64,000 bases of DNA. It comes from Aphrophora alni. Lineage: Eukaryota > Arthropoda > Insecta > Hemiptera > Aphrophoridae. The stretch is from the NCBI GenBank assembly GCA_963513935.1, contig OY740767.1, positions 154,634,431-154,698,430 on the forward strand, read 5' to 3'. This document shows, one piece after another, positions 36,495 to 48,704 of this stretch (positions are counted from its first letter, which is position 1; each line of letters starts with the position of its first letter). Position numbers and translations under genes: made by a program. Under the pieces are notes generated by a model. It searched no databases and was not told the DNA's origin. It worked only from the letters and a program-made list of their open reading frames with translations.

Positions 36495-37540
36495 TATCTG
36501 CTTGTTTTACTTGGGATTGGATCTTTCATTAACAATCTCACAGTTGGCTTCGTGACCAGACCAATGTGTGGTGCGTTTTGCTAATTATTCACCCATCTAG
36601 TTTGTTAATCTATGTCATCTAAAATTCACGGGCTGGGGGTGAGTCGGGACAAAATAGGGGCTCACCCACGTTGTCTCGATACTCCCACTTAAACCAGTCT
36701 TATTTTGATGCTTAAATTCAAGATAAATTCCCGCCCAAACAAAACAATCATTGCAATAACACTGTACTATATATTTATTACAATTGAAAATTGCAGACGT
36801 TTTTCATCCAAATTAGCAAACAATTTAAAGAAACATCATTTTTTACATTTCAACAACTATAGTTTATCGCACTGATTCAATCTTGACCAAGTTATAACGA
36901 GGAAGCGGGGATGTAAACGTGATAATTAAGTTTTGTGATGAGCTTTTATGAATTATAAATCAGATTAGAATTCGCATTTAAAATATTTTTTTTAAATATT
37001 TTAACAATTATTTCCCCTTACAGTTGGGTTGGTTACGAAGCTGATGTCACCTATGGACATTCAACTAAACACTAAGTATTAACAATAACTGCAACAAGTT
37101 ATCTAATGACGACGGTGTTGCTAATTAAATATTGATTGCTCTGTCGTTATCTGTCTTTACTAAACTCAAAACATCAACACAATGTTTGTATTCGTCTTTT
37201 CATGATATCAAAAACATTAAACAGATGTTGTTTTAGAAACAGCGTTGTTTGTTTTGAAATCGTAAAGCGGAAGGCATATGTTACGCCGGTGATTCATGAT
37301 ATCTACGCTTTTAGGAATTCAGGAGTGATTTTCTCATTCCATTTGTCTTTCCTGTTATATATTTCTACGGGTTATGTCTATTTGGGGAAAATCAAATTCG
37401 TACAAAAGTTGTAATTTGGCTTTCCTTAAATTGAAAATAACCACTAAAATAACAAAGACAGGTTCCACAAACAAATTTAGTCGCACAAGAAATTCATTTG
37501 TTAATCTTAATATTTTTCCTATGAAAAAGTAGGTATTTAT
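36495..37540. other. AT-rich non-coding DNA
   Basis: No gene recognised. A perfect 11-bp AT hairpin (36978-36988 with 36994-37004) is probably chance. The open frame across 37136-37414 shows no domain. Confidence 0.45.
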
Positions 37541-37544
37541 ATGA

Positions 37545-37690
37545 GGGGCTGTTCGTAAATTAACTTCCGTGTCTGTCCAGTAAATGGACTTAAATAAAAA
37601 TACAAAAATATTACCAAATATATTTACATTAATTTTTGACATAGTCACCATTTAGACACTTGTAGATTTTAACTGCATTGATGCCAATTC
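37545..37690 (-). pseudogene. Mariner-like transposase C-terminal remnant with terminal repeat
   Basis: On the minus strand one frame reads INAVKIYKCLNGDYVKN and then a stop at about 37639. The ending KCxxxxGDYVxx is typical of mariner (DD34D) transposases. About 75 bp further on, the strand ends with a sequence whose complement is GGGGCTGTTCGTAAAT (from 37544), resembling insect mariner terminal repeats. The frame breaks just upstream of this tail, so only a decayed 3' end survives. Confidence 0.45.
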
Positions 37691-37699
37691 AGAACTGTA

Positions 37700-38700
37700 T
37701 TGTTTGCTTGAAAATATGTTTAGATGTTTGCATCCGGACGATACAATTAGTCAGATTTTGATAATGACTTTGGTTTTAGGTTGGGTCTAAAAGCAAAAAC
37801 ACAATTTTAAAAGTTTATTTTATGTTGTCTACAAACTTTGAAAAACTATGCAAATTTATTTAAAGAAATAAATAAATAAGAAAGGGAATCATTTAAAATC
37901 TGGATAAAGTTTATAGTTTGAAGCGTACTTTAAAACCAAAACGAGTTATAATATAGTTGTTCTCCGAAGGCAGAGATAGTCCAGACTGTAGACCAAGAGA
38001 TAAGATAACTACTGTATTAGCTCTACAAACAGATAAAGTAATAAAATATTGATGGAATTTTATTAGGTACCAACTTTATATAAAAAAGTAGATGAAATAT
38101 TTTCCCACAAATACAGAGAAGGTTTTGAGATGACGTATTGTATATAACAGTTTGTTACATTGTACTGACGACTTCGAAGTTGTATAGGGAGTCTCCACTC
38201 GCTACACTCGTGTCGGAGACTTGTAATAGATGTGACGTCACATTTAATAACAAGTCTTTTTATTTGATAATACTTCGCTGTTTATCATCGTAGAATTTTA
38301 ATATTCAAATTTATATGTAATTTAATCTGTTGAATATCACACGAGTTATGAACAAAATCCCTTTAAAATGGCCGCCATTATACTACAGTCGTCTAAAAAA
38401 TAGCCCATACTTTGTCATATCTGTTATGCGAGATAGACTCCTCAAGTACTTGAGTTGGTCTAGCCTAGCCAGACGAGCTACAGTCCCCAGATAACAAATC
38501 GGCTGCTGATAATTCCATAAACATCAACAAAGCTTTTGAGGATCCTAGCTCACTACTTTCTTATTCTTATTAAATAATGATGGAGTGTTCATTATTAAAG
38601 ACGCAATGGGTAGTAGTTTAGAGAGCCATGTTACAACCCATACCATGGAGATGGACAATCTCTTCAGTACAAACGTCATCAGCAAAACTAGATGCTTCTG
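37700..38700. other. AT-rich non-coding DNA
   Basis: No gene. 38191-38220 contains GTCTCC and GGAGAC as inverted arms around another CACTCGCT-type motif. TGACGTCA lies at 38233. Confidence 0.5.
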
Positions 38701-38703
38701 AAT

Positions 38704-38925
38704 ATCAGTTGGGTTTTATCCCCTAAACAAAATTTCCTGTGTTTAATTTTGAGGCCGCTACGTACAGACAAATCACTTTTACGGTTTCCTGAGGCCGTGA
38801 AGAGGAGGTGGACATTATTTGCAATTACCAAACTTTGTAAATAAAAACACAGGAACTTGTTTGGCTCCGATAATTATTGTTTATAATTGGAATTTCCAGA
38901 AAGGTTTCAGATAAATAATCTCAAA
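38704..38925. repeat. Dispersed repeat, copy 2
   Basis: Second copy of the roughly 210-bp element at 19728-19945, in the same orientation and nearly identical, including the inner CAAAATTTCCTGTGTTT / AAACACAGGAACTTG inverted pair. Flanking sequences differ. Confidence 0.75.
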
Positions 38926-38929
38926 TTTA

Positions 38930-40369
38930 CACCTATAGTCAGAATCTGTGCACAATTCACGATCTCAATGTTCACGTTTTAACTCCAACATAACTTTACA
39001 ACAATAGACCGCCCCCACTGGGTAAAATCAAAACAAAGGTAAACTCGTACAATAAGCGATACCCCCACCACTAAATATAACCTGTTCTAAGACTGAGTGG
39101 GTGTCTGCCAACACTTGGAGCTCGGCTCTCACCTGATAGTTCTAAATCATACAGATCGTGCTATCAAGTAGATTTTATATATTTTTCATGTAAATTATAG
39201 TATTTTTATCTTTTAGATTGGTCGTCATGACAAACAAGAGTGAAGTTAATTTATTTCACAAGACTGCAATACTAATAGATAAACCAATTAACTAAAAAAT
39301 TAAAATACTGTCCTCGCAAATATAGAAATCCTGGTAAATTAGCATTCCAGAGGGAATACCTTCACTAAATGAAGCAAAATTACGCGGTTAAAAAAAGTAA
39401 AGATTTTTTTTTTGAAAAATAAACAGAAAAGAAAATCTAAAAAATTTTACAACAAATAATGTCCTTACAACATCCTACAACCCTAACAACCAAAAGTGTA
39501 ATTTTATATGAAAATTCTTTACTGAATTGACCGATTTTAAATAGTCAGGCAACTGATTACATAAAAAAAGGATCACCAAACTGGAAAGATTTCGAAATAA
39601 GTTAATATATATTGAAACCCTAACCCCTGTCACTATAACACTCAGTATGGTTATTCTTTATTGTCATTAATAAATTCCCTTCTAACAGTTTATGTAAACG
39701 TTTTGAAATAATTTTATCATCTAAAAACCGGTAAAAATGTCAACATAATCAAACAGAAATAATAAATTGTTGGTTAACCTAACCTCAAATTGATTTTATG
39801 TTTCATTTTAATGACACGGCTTTTATTCAAATTTTAAAATTGGATGTTATGGTAACGAAAGTTGAAATAGTTTAGAAACAATCAGCTCATTAATAAGTTA
39901 CTTACTGTATTTGACAAATCCCGCCTTCGTTACGGTTAATATATTGCTCTCAGTTGTATAGTTTTAAATTAGAGCGTTTATTATATTTCGAGTTGAATAT
40001 AGTTTCGCCCCAATAAAGCTGAAGACTACTGGGATCCCCCCCCCACATGAATGTCGATTACCACCTCTCTGTCATCATCGAAGAACATAACATAAAATAA
40101 AGCCCTCGAATAGCAGGTTTAGACCCAGCAAAGATCCATGGGTTTGCTACTTAGAAACTATCAAAACAAAGTATGAATGATAAGATATCTTATCGTCTAT
40201 TGAAAGTATGTGCATATCTTTTGTTTGGCTAATCCTTATCTACATTACCCCTTTTATTTGTGAGAAGGTTCTATAAAGTTAAAGCGGGGAGATACAGTCA
40301 CAATGTATCACGTAACTATATTCCCCCCTCTCACTTGATGAAGATCTTGCCAATAATATACGATTTTTA
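38930..40369. other. Presumed intronic AT-rich DNA upstream of the 40394 exon
   Basis: No exon recognised. A C run lies at 40028-40035. Confidence 0.45.
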
Positions 40370-40371
40370 AC

Positions 40372-40393
40372 AAATTTGTTTTCTTCTGTGCAG
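40372..40393 (+). promoter_or_regulatory. 3' splice acceptor
   Basis: A pyrimidine-rich tract, TTTGTTTTCTTCTG, leads into TGCAG ending at 40393. It sits exactly where protein-like codon use begins in a frame open across the junction. Confidence 0.6.
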
Positions 40394-40657
40394 GCTCTGA
40401 AAATCTTCACCAACGTCAAAAGGAAAATCGCCGCTGCCATGGTAATAGAGAATGACAACACCAAGTCACCTGTAGTCAGTCATAGACCGACGAAACTTTC
40501 CCAATGTCCTTTCCATCTTAGCATCGCATCACTAGAGAAACAAGATACCAGAAGCATAGACACTGTCATGACTTGGTTGGACGATACAAACACATCTCAA
40601 GAAACAACTGACAACTTGGTCAACGAGAAACTGGAAGAACATAACTTCAAAGTTTGA
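40394..40657 (+). CDS. Probable terminal coding exon of a host gene, function unknown
   Basis: 87 codons and TGA follow directly after a canonical acceptor, entering in phase 0. The product begins ALKIFTNVKRKIAAAM and ends EEHNFKV. It has a short basic helical start (residues 1-16), a polar middle and an acidic, threonine-rich end (DDTNTSQETTDN, residues 63-74). I see no membrane segment or catalytic motif and do not recognise the family. It looks like a cytoplasmic C-terminal tail. Composition is richer in GC and less repetitive than anything nearby, and no mobile element is adjacent. No upstream coding exon is recognisable in the preceding 34 kb, so the previous intron must be long or the other exons lie outside the window. 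A retained ORF without splicing is less likely. Confidence 0.55.
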   Translation, partial: ALKIFTNVKRKIAAAMVIENDNTKSPVVSHRPTKLSQCPFHLSIASLEKQDTRSIDTVMTWLDDTNTSQETTDNLVNEKLEEHNFKV

Positions 40658-41950
40658 AAAGAGGAATCACGCAGGTGAACTGTCTAAGAAGACGCAAGTT
40701 GTGGGTTTTGAAGAGAATCCAGGTACTTGAAGATCACGGTGCTTCAAGGTTAAGAGAGCATTTTCTTTCCTTCAGTTGGTAAAATGGAGATCGAATTCCA
40801 GAGGACTTCTTGTGACGATTTTAAGAAGAGAATTCTGATAAAGGAAGTGCACGGCTCATATGTTATAAGTTCCTAAAAACATTTTGTCTTGTACATAATA
40901 CGTAAATGTAAAAGTTTCTTGACGTGGCTCATCATCGGTGTGTTTAGATTTCTGTATGTTAATGAAATGAGGTTAAATACAAATTAATTTATGTGACAAC
41001 CCAGGATGGATTTTCCTTAGAACTAATATACAGTATCGTACCTCTATCCTTCTATGTATTAAACGAATTAATTTTTCTGTTACAAATAATGCAGACTAAA
41101 ATGTTCCTACATCGTTATTTTACTATGGTAATAAAATAAATACAAATTTACTAAAATCAGTCAATTGTGGTAATAATTGAAACAGTTTCTCTGACTTTAG
41201 GTCACTGTTAAAACAGAGTTTTATTATTTAGTTGGAAATAATTGGGAGTATATCAAAAGGAGTAAATCTGTCTGTAGAGTGGTGTTTTTTATTATAACTC
41301 TGAACCTATTTAAGATATAAACTTCAAATTTTACAAAGCTATTTTTAAGTTAGAGAAAAGTTTCTTTTTATAAATATACAGATAAAAGATACAAAATAGT
41401 AAGTTTACATCTCCAGTGGATCCTAAAGTTTTAATCAATTTTGTGAAAAACATATTAAGAAATGATGCATTTTAGCAAGGATTCATTAAAACTTTTAATG
41501 TCCCTGGACTGTTCATACTGGCTTTGCTCACTTGTATCTCAGATGTTAACGAAATCAAATGCTGTATAGTTTAATTTTAAAACCTTTCTAGTCATAGTTA
41601 AGGCAACGAAATTTATTATAAGAACCAAAGAGATTTATATTGTTTTCTAGTATTGAAAATAAAATTATATTTTTTGTATAATGCTCGTTTAAAAATATAA
41701 TTAGATCATTGTTTTCAATTAAATATACCAATTTTATTTAAAATTGTATCTGATTTTATCATATACGAATTATTGTTACCATAGATTACTTGTTTCTATT
41801 ACAAATTCTCAATCAATGTATTCTAGTAATAATCTATTTATGTTATGAAACATGTAGGTTGTATTTATTGTGAAATATTTTTTTAAATAAAACTTAAATA
41901 TTTGTATACCTGTTGTTACATGATGGGATTTACATACATATAAATAAACG
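40658..41950 (+). other. Candidate 3' UTR with several polyadenylation signals
   Basis: AT-rich sequence follows the stop. AATAAA occurs at 41130-41140 (two overlapping), 41886-41891 and 41943-41948. TGTACATA at 40890-40897 matches the Pumilio/PUF consensus TGTANATA. The first 200 bp keep the higher GC of the exon. Which signal is used cannot be told from sequence. Confidence 0.4.
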
Positions 41951-42109
41951 GTGTCTTATTTGATTAAAATAATTCCTGAACCATAATTATTTTTTTGACT
42001 TGTGATTCTCAATAAGATTATGGGTTATTAATCTTTACATTTTACTATAATTTTACATAAGATCCTTGTAAGGAGATTTTTTAGTTTTTCACGAACAACT
42101 CTCGAATCG

Positions 42110-42570
42110 GCATTTTTGGAGTGATTCGATTTATTCAGGTCCTTTGAGGGCTTTACTTGAACAAAATTTGATCAAAACCGTTAGAGACGATTTAGAGATT
42201 CCTTGCGACACCAACCCCTAAAGTGGCAAAACCAAATTATGTTAAAATACAGGCCACTGCACGTAGGTCAGATCACAACCAGACACACATGCAATACAAA
42301 TTATTGGGACCTCACAATGAATATATATCAAAAAACTCCACATAGATTTTTTAAGTTATCACATAAATTTCACTATATTACGTGGGATACAAAAAGGCTA
42401 CACTTCAAAATGTAATCAAAATCGTTGTAGCTGATTTTGAAATAAAAGTAATTTTGTGTTTTTTTCTTATTGCAAAATATGATAAACCGTCCCATACATA
42501 CTAAGATCAGAGCATTGCACCGTACGACAGACAGATAAACATAATTCCAAAGCCTACTTATATAATAATG
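42110..42570 (+). repeat. Degenerate dispersed repeat, GATCAAAATC family, longest copy
   Basis: Contains CAAAATTTGATCAAAACCG, TTAGAGACGATTTAGAG, a second AATCAAAATCGTTGTAGCTG, AGAGCATTGCACCGTACG and the tail ACAGACAGATAAACATAATTCC. The core occurs twice, suggesting an internal duplication or two adjacent copies. Confidence 0.65.
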
Positions 42571-42574
42571 GAAG

Positions 42575-45380
42575 AAGAAAGTGAAGATGGTACAAAACTA
42601 AACATTTCAAATCGTAACCTACCGAACAGAAACATTGAAACGTTAGTTACAGAATGTGATACAACCCTAACCGAAATGAGACACTCAAACTCAACAAATT
42701 AATTGAGCCATTAGGTTTAGACTGCTTCCATGATAACAGATTTCGTATTTATACCGTTGTTATCGCCTAATAAATAGAGTGTTTCTAGAAACGTGTTTGG
42801 GACTTCGGGAAGTGATTCAGCGCATCAAAAAACACGCTTCGCTATCGGTTCCGTCGGCATTCTACAAAATAATAACTTTAGAAATTATTAAGATTTATTG
42901 TTTCTTATCTAGTAGGCCCTATACCAACGTTACATTTTGTCTAACGTTAATGGTTTCAACATTTCAAACGGCCTCCATTTAGAAGATAACTCTTTGATTG
43001 GTAGTATGGAAAATGTGTATAGAAATTTAGGTTGAATCCTTAATGATTTAAAATTATCAATATTTAAAAAAAAGCCTAAATATGTGACAGTGAGATAATG
43101 AAGGGTATTTGACATTTTTTTCATTATTTTGATGCCACAGAACACTGTAGACTACAATTTTTAAATGAGACGTCACTCAATAGAGAGACTACCCGTTTGG
43201 AGTCAGAGAAATAAATATTTAAAATTCCATTTCCAATTTAGTGTTTTGTTGTTAATAATATATTTGTAATTTTTTGACCACCATTTCGTTTAGAGTTATC
43301 ATTAAACTTTTCTTTACATTATTTTAACAACCCGTGAAGAGTCTAAGTGGTTGTTCTAGATGTCGCTACTATTAAGAATCCCTTACTCGTTAAGCTAGAG
43401 TAGTAACTAATTTAATTCTCCCCTCCCCCAAAATAGACAAAGTTTTCATCTTTATTTAGTGCAGATAACCTAAATCATGTCAAGTTATTTCACAACGATG
43501 AATTTTTCCATATTATTAATCCGGCATTTGCCATCAAGACTAATACGTGACATTTCGAGAGTATAAATCAAGTGATAAACATAGCTTGAAACTTTCAAGT
43601 TTTATCCTGAAATAACATGACATCAAAGACACAGCGAGATATTGCGTGGTTTATATTGATGACACTAGACCAGTCATTTTAAGCAAGAAAACAGGTTGGT
43701 GGCCCCGAATCTATGAAACAATGTAATATAAATTGTACTGGTAGGTCAAGGATTCTTACCCAGTAGTGTATATATCGTCGGAGCTGTACACATTGTTAGA
43801 GCCTCCCCTAGCTTTCCCACAAATTCAATCAAAACTATTTTTCACCGAAATTATCACTTCAATAGTTGTTGGACAAAAGATTTAAATGTACGCCTTTTTT
43901 GTTATTTGTACATTTAACTTGGTCACTTGTGGCATAACTCCCTCCCCCCTAGTTTAAATCGAGCTTTCATTGAGGGCTGTCAAAGTACATTTTAATTATT
44001 AGTTCCTCCAATTCTTTCTTACATTACTGAGTCAATTGTTAGAACTTTCTTATTGTATAAAACAGATTTTTTTGTTTTTTTTTATCGATAATTAAGGAAC
44101 CGTCATTTATGGAGAGATAACGACCAATACTTTAATAAATTGTATCAAACAATCATTAGAACAAACCGTACTTTTATGATATTTTTCTTATGACAGCTAC
44201 ACCCAAATTTTGAGTTATCAATAAATATGAAATAAAAGGGTCAATGCATTGTAGCTATCTTTGTAATAGTTTTCCCCCTTAACTAGACCAAAGTCATTTA
44301 CTCCTTATTTTACCGCTATAAGTGGGACAATACAAAGAATATAAATGCAAATTTCAAACATATAGGATTTATCGTCTTGTCAGTGTAGGACTGGTCGTGA
44401 CTTACAGAATCACGGGTCAAATTATAATTGTCCTCAGTTTTACCTACGGATCCTAATAAATATAAATAAATGAAAATACAATCCATCTTTTAATGGCTCT
44501 TGAATTGTTTGTGTCACAAGCTACTCATAACTTATTGTGTTGTTAAATTAAGTTGTCTTCGTCCATACATAGACTATAATATATGGTTTCGAACTGCAAT
44601 TAAATTTCAAATAAAATGGGATGTTTTAACCCCATATACGGGATAAAGTGACGATACGCCCACAGCGCCATTAGAACTTACATTTTAGCCAAAGTAGGTC
44701 AAAATCGTATTAACAGAATTTGATAAAATAGACATTTAAGTTTGACAGCCTGCCAAGAAATACGGTCAATATTAACCCAATCCAGTTGTTAGCCAGATAT
44801 CGTTAAAAACAATTATTGAGATCTCAAAACGGATTTTTCGTAAGAAATTTTACAACGATTTCAAACTTTTGTCTGTACTAATATTTAATGTAAGTAAAAT
44901 ATTTGTGTTCAAGATGTAGAAGACTACGTTTGATAAAGAGGCAGAGCTATGTCAATATTGTTGGCTGCTGTTTTTAGTTTTAGTAGAAACAAACGTCAGA
45001 CATATACAACTTCGAGGAACACTCGCGTTAAATCCACATATAAACAATGACTGTGTTTGTTTTGGTCTTAGGGACAGTAAATCTTATGTCTGTGATAAGT
45101 AAAAACATTTCAGGTAAATTCATGCCAGATCATTTTATAGCCACTTACGTGGGCCATCGTGTTTTCTTTATATATATATATTCCGATTTCATTGAGCCAT
45201 TGTTATTCTTACAAAATAATTACATTTATTAGATTGACTGTTTTAAAATAAAACTCATATTAAAAAATAAACACAGGAAACTCTCTCTAATTATGTAACC
45301 AAACATATCTTTTAATTCTTCATGGACAAATGTTATTCCCTGTGTGGAATGGGTTGGCACTTATAGAAACAAACTAAAGT
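42575..45380. other. AT-rich non-coding DNA
   Basis: No gene recognised. Short open frames at 42779-43145 overlap on both strands. 44690-44890 has weak GATCAAAATC-family similarity. Confidence 0.5.
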
Positions 45381-45387
45381 GAACATT

Positions 45388-45835
45388 AAATAGATATCAA
45401 AATGTAACAACTCGCGAAGTGTATGTACGGGGGCAATAAAATAATATTATATATTCAAATACAACTACCGTAGACTTTCTACAGTAATACATACACATGT
45501 AAAGATCAACATAAATACATATTTATACAATAAATAGATTTTCATTTCTGTTGAGACCGATGGTTCTTGGTGGAATTCCATGTTTAAAGATAATAAAACA
45601 CAATTTTTTATTTTCTGCTATCCACTTTTTACTAGGCTAGACTAATAAAAAGTGGATAGTACAAAATAAAAAATTGTGTTTTATTATCTTCAATAAATAG
45701 ATATAAAAAAATAACAACTCACGAAGTGTATGTACAGGGGTAATCAAAAAAAATTACATATTCTAATAAAACTACCGTAGACTTTCTACAGTACAACATA
45801 CACATGTAAAGATCAACATAAATACATACCTATAC
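45388..45835. repeat. Direct 141-bp duplication bracketing a hairpin
   Basis: Copies at 45388-45528 and 45695-45835 have equal length and share CGAAGTGTATGTAC, ACTACCGTAGACTTTCTACA and CACATGTAAAGATCAACATA. The 166 bp between them contains a near-perfect hairpin. CAATAAATAGAT occurs at 45528-45539 and 45691-45702, on both sides of the intervening segment. Confidence 0.85.
45587..45690. repeat. Near-perfect 45-bp stem hairpin
   Basis: Arms 45587-45631 and 45646-45690 pair at 43 of 45 positions around a 14-nt loop (45632-45645). It starts AAGATAATAAAACACAA and closes with CCACTTTTTA. Its right edge abuts the second CAATAAATAGAT. It could be a fold-back MITE or a hairpin-RNA precursor. The only other evidence is its position between two duplicate arms. 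Confidence 0.85.
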
Positions 45836-45839
45836 TTAA

Positions 45840-48225
45840 ATTGAATGAGTGTATCTGTTAAGAGGCTAGATGGTGTCTTCATTTTTGTATAAGGAGATAA
45901 TGAGTGATAGGTTTTCCCCTTTAAACAATAAAAACACCTTCAATATAGACATTCAAAACATCTAGCCACATCAGACACATATACATACCTTCAACACCCA
46001 ATTTATTATGACTAAATCCCCAGTAACAAAATCTTATGATTTAAAAAACCTGTCTTTTAATTTTCCCCTGAAAAGAAACTAAATCGAGTGGAAGATATAA
46101 ACCACATGTACTTATAAAATAGGTACAGGGCGGAGTTGAAGACCTAAAAGATTTTAAATATAACAAACGTTTACGTGGAATTTAGTTTGTTTCACTAAAA
46201 TTGGTTTATCGGGTTAAAAAATCTCACGGTTTTAATGAAAAAAATCTACCGTTAAAATACCGCTCACTTTGAAACACTAGAAATTAATGATTTTTCATAA
46301 GGTATTTGGATCGCTATAAAATCTGTACTGTCATTTTACTTGGATGAAAATATAACATTCAGTTGAGAAAATGGTGGACAGAAAAATGTTAATATTGTTA
46401 TCGACTTTCAATATAGAGACATTGTATGTTTTAACGAGAGCAGTCAATGTTCATTTTTTCTATCTATTCCTCAAATGTTATAAATAATTTGTTTATTGTG
46501 ATTTGGACTTTAATATTAACGTATCAGCTGATTTTTTAAGAAATTTCGCCTTTATAACAACTGATGTTTGTATGTTTTTTACCGATAACTCGCGGACCTT
46601 TTTGGAGAGATGAGGACAAATAGGTTTTGTTTGGCTTCTTAGACGCTAAGTTTGAGAAAAATTTCAACAAATAATTGAGAGGTGATTATGAAAGAAATCG
46701 CTTTTAGTTTATTTCTTAAGGCAATTACCCCGGTTATCAAAAATGGGGGGGAACGTCCCGTGATATGACCAAAATCTGCCCACACGTTTAATTTGTTTCA
46801 TCTGATTAAGTTTTCCGCCACTATTGATTAGATTAAACCCAAGGTCGTGTGTTGCTACAACAAGTAAAGCTTGAATACCGTTACAAATAAAACGTGTCCT
46901 GCTAACGGTGGTAATAACAAACTTTAAACTAAACGAAAGAAAGTTTATTAACATAAGCAATATAAATGTCATTTTTAGACACACAATCCATCATCAATTC
47001 ACCCATCACTTCCATAACACTAGTTTAAAGATATCAAATATCCTAATTGTTTAGATTAAGTTTTTATAGTTTTAAGCCCTAATTATTTTAAATAAATTAT
47101 ATTGACAATTTAAAATAGCTCGGATGTGACAGTCTGATATATGACATGCACGTAATCTAGTTAAAGATTTGATCATAAAACTGTTTCCTATATTATTATA
47201 ATGTTAGAGTGGGGGGGGGAGCAGTTTATCTTTCTCACTTCCTGAAGTTAGTCTTATTCCACGACAAGAGTTTTCCAAGAGGAAGATGAACGTATCACAG
47301 CATCTCAGTTGACACTGCCAGTGGGCGTTCCCAAGTCATGGAGCTTTCTGTAAACGTAAAATGTATTTTCCTGTGTTGGTATCTCAAGCATGAAAAGCCT
47401 AATTGGAGAATAATATTAACTCTTGTATGTTGATAATGGCAAACGTCTCCTAGGCAACCGTCTGGCGATAGAGTAAATATTGACTTTTTCCAATGTTAAA
47501 ACTTTATTTTACTGTGAGCTAAATCTCTATTTTAAAACTGAATACAACAAGTTTGTAGGAATCATCACGGTACTTACTCAGCCCTGTCATGCAAAGCATT
47601 TACTTTTATAAATTAGGATACTACCTCGACTACTTTGGACTTTCATTTACACAATATACGAATATTGAAAGGAGAGGTTAAACAGCACCAAGCACCATTG
47701 GCTTATTGTGCAACTATAGGATAAATTTGGTATTATTGTCAATTAGAATATTTAGATATATTAGATTTTTGACTCATTTTAATGTTTTATTGGCTCAGGA
47801 ACCTTGCTTCCGCCTGTACGTATACACCAATGAAATTTGTTATAGACAACTATTCAAACTTATAACACACTAAATTATATTAAAATTTGCAGATTATAAT
47901 TCTATATGTAACCCCTTCTACCTACGATGTCAATATCGAAGTTATGTGAAAAATGTAATTTTGAACTCTGATCTTCCCCAAAAAATGCCGATACAAAGCG
48001 AGTGAACACATTGTACAACTAATCTTCCTAAATTCGTCTCTCCCACCAACACAGAAGCCATCATTCTTCCAAGGACTGTATTTACTGCTTGTACACCTTT
48101 GCTAAAGTTTATTGACGATCCCACAATGAAAAGTATCACCAATAGGGTAACATAAAGTTTGATACGTCTGCAAATCTTCAGATTCCATCAAAGTAGACCT
48201 TTACAACGGTTTTGTTCACGACTAT
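45840..48225. other. AT-rich non-coding DNA
   Basis: No gene recognised. A G run lies at 47211-47219. Open frames at 46709-46984 and 47942-48142 lack domains and splice context. Confidence 0.5.
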
Positions 48226-48229
48226 ACTT

Positions 48230-48700
48230 TGATCAAAACCACAAGAGACGATTTAGACTCGACAAATCTAACCCATCTCATAACAAACTGTGGTAACATC
48301 CAACTACGGGAGAAGAGTTTTACATCCAAACAATAAATATTTAAACAAAACACCTTCAACGCCTAACCTAATTTAGAGAAAGCATTATTTTATACATTTT
48401 GTATGAGAAGTAAATATCTGAATTTGTTTAACTCTTCACACTTACTTTATCTAAATTAGTAGTAAAGCTGATTTTGTTTTTTTACTCCTGAACCTGGGTT
48501 TTCGGGGAAATATCGTTGTGTGTTGCGTCCTTAGAAAATACATTTCAGTTAGTTTAATCGAAATCGTTGTAGCTGTTTTAGATAATTTTGAATCTTGAGT
48601 TTGGTTTTATCCCTAAGACTTATTACAAAATATCTCGTATATTAAATTTTTTCAATAATTCATTCGGGCATAGATCATTCCAAAAATACACTTTTTGGAC
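48230..48700 (+). repeat. Degenerate dispersed repeat, GATCAAAATC family
   Basis: TTTGATCAAAACC, AGAGACGATTTAGACTCG, then TTTAATCGAAATCGTTGTAGCTG and TATTACAAAATATCTCG repeat the order seen at 42110-42570. Confidence 0.6.
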
Positions 48701-48704
48701 CAAA

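Noticed and set aside
36978..37004. Perfect 11-bp AT hairpin
   Set aside because: Composed only of A and T in very AT-rich DNA, where such palindromes are expected by chance.
11478..38240. Scattered TGACGTCA / TGACGT sites (11478, 21732, 23655, 28109, 38233)
   Set aside because: CRE-like octamers spread over tens of kb without promoter context; several fall in repeat-like sequence.
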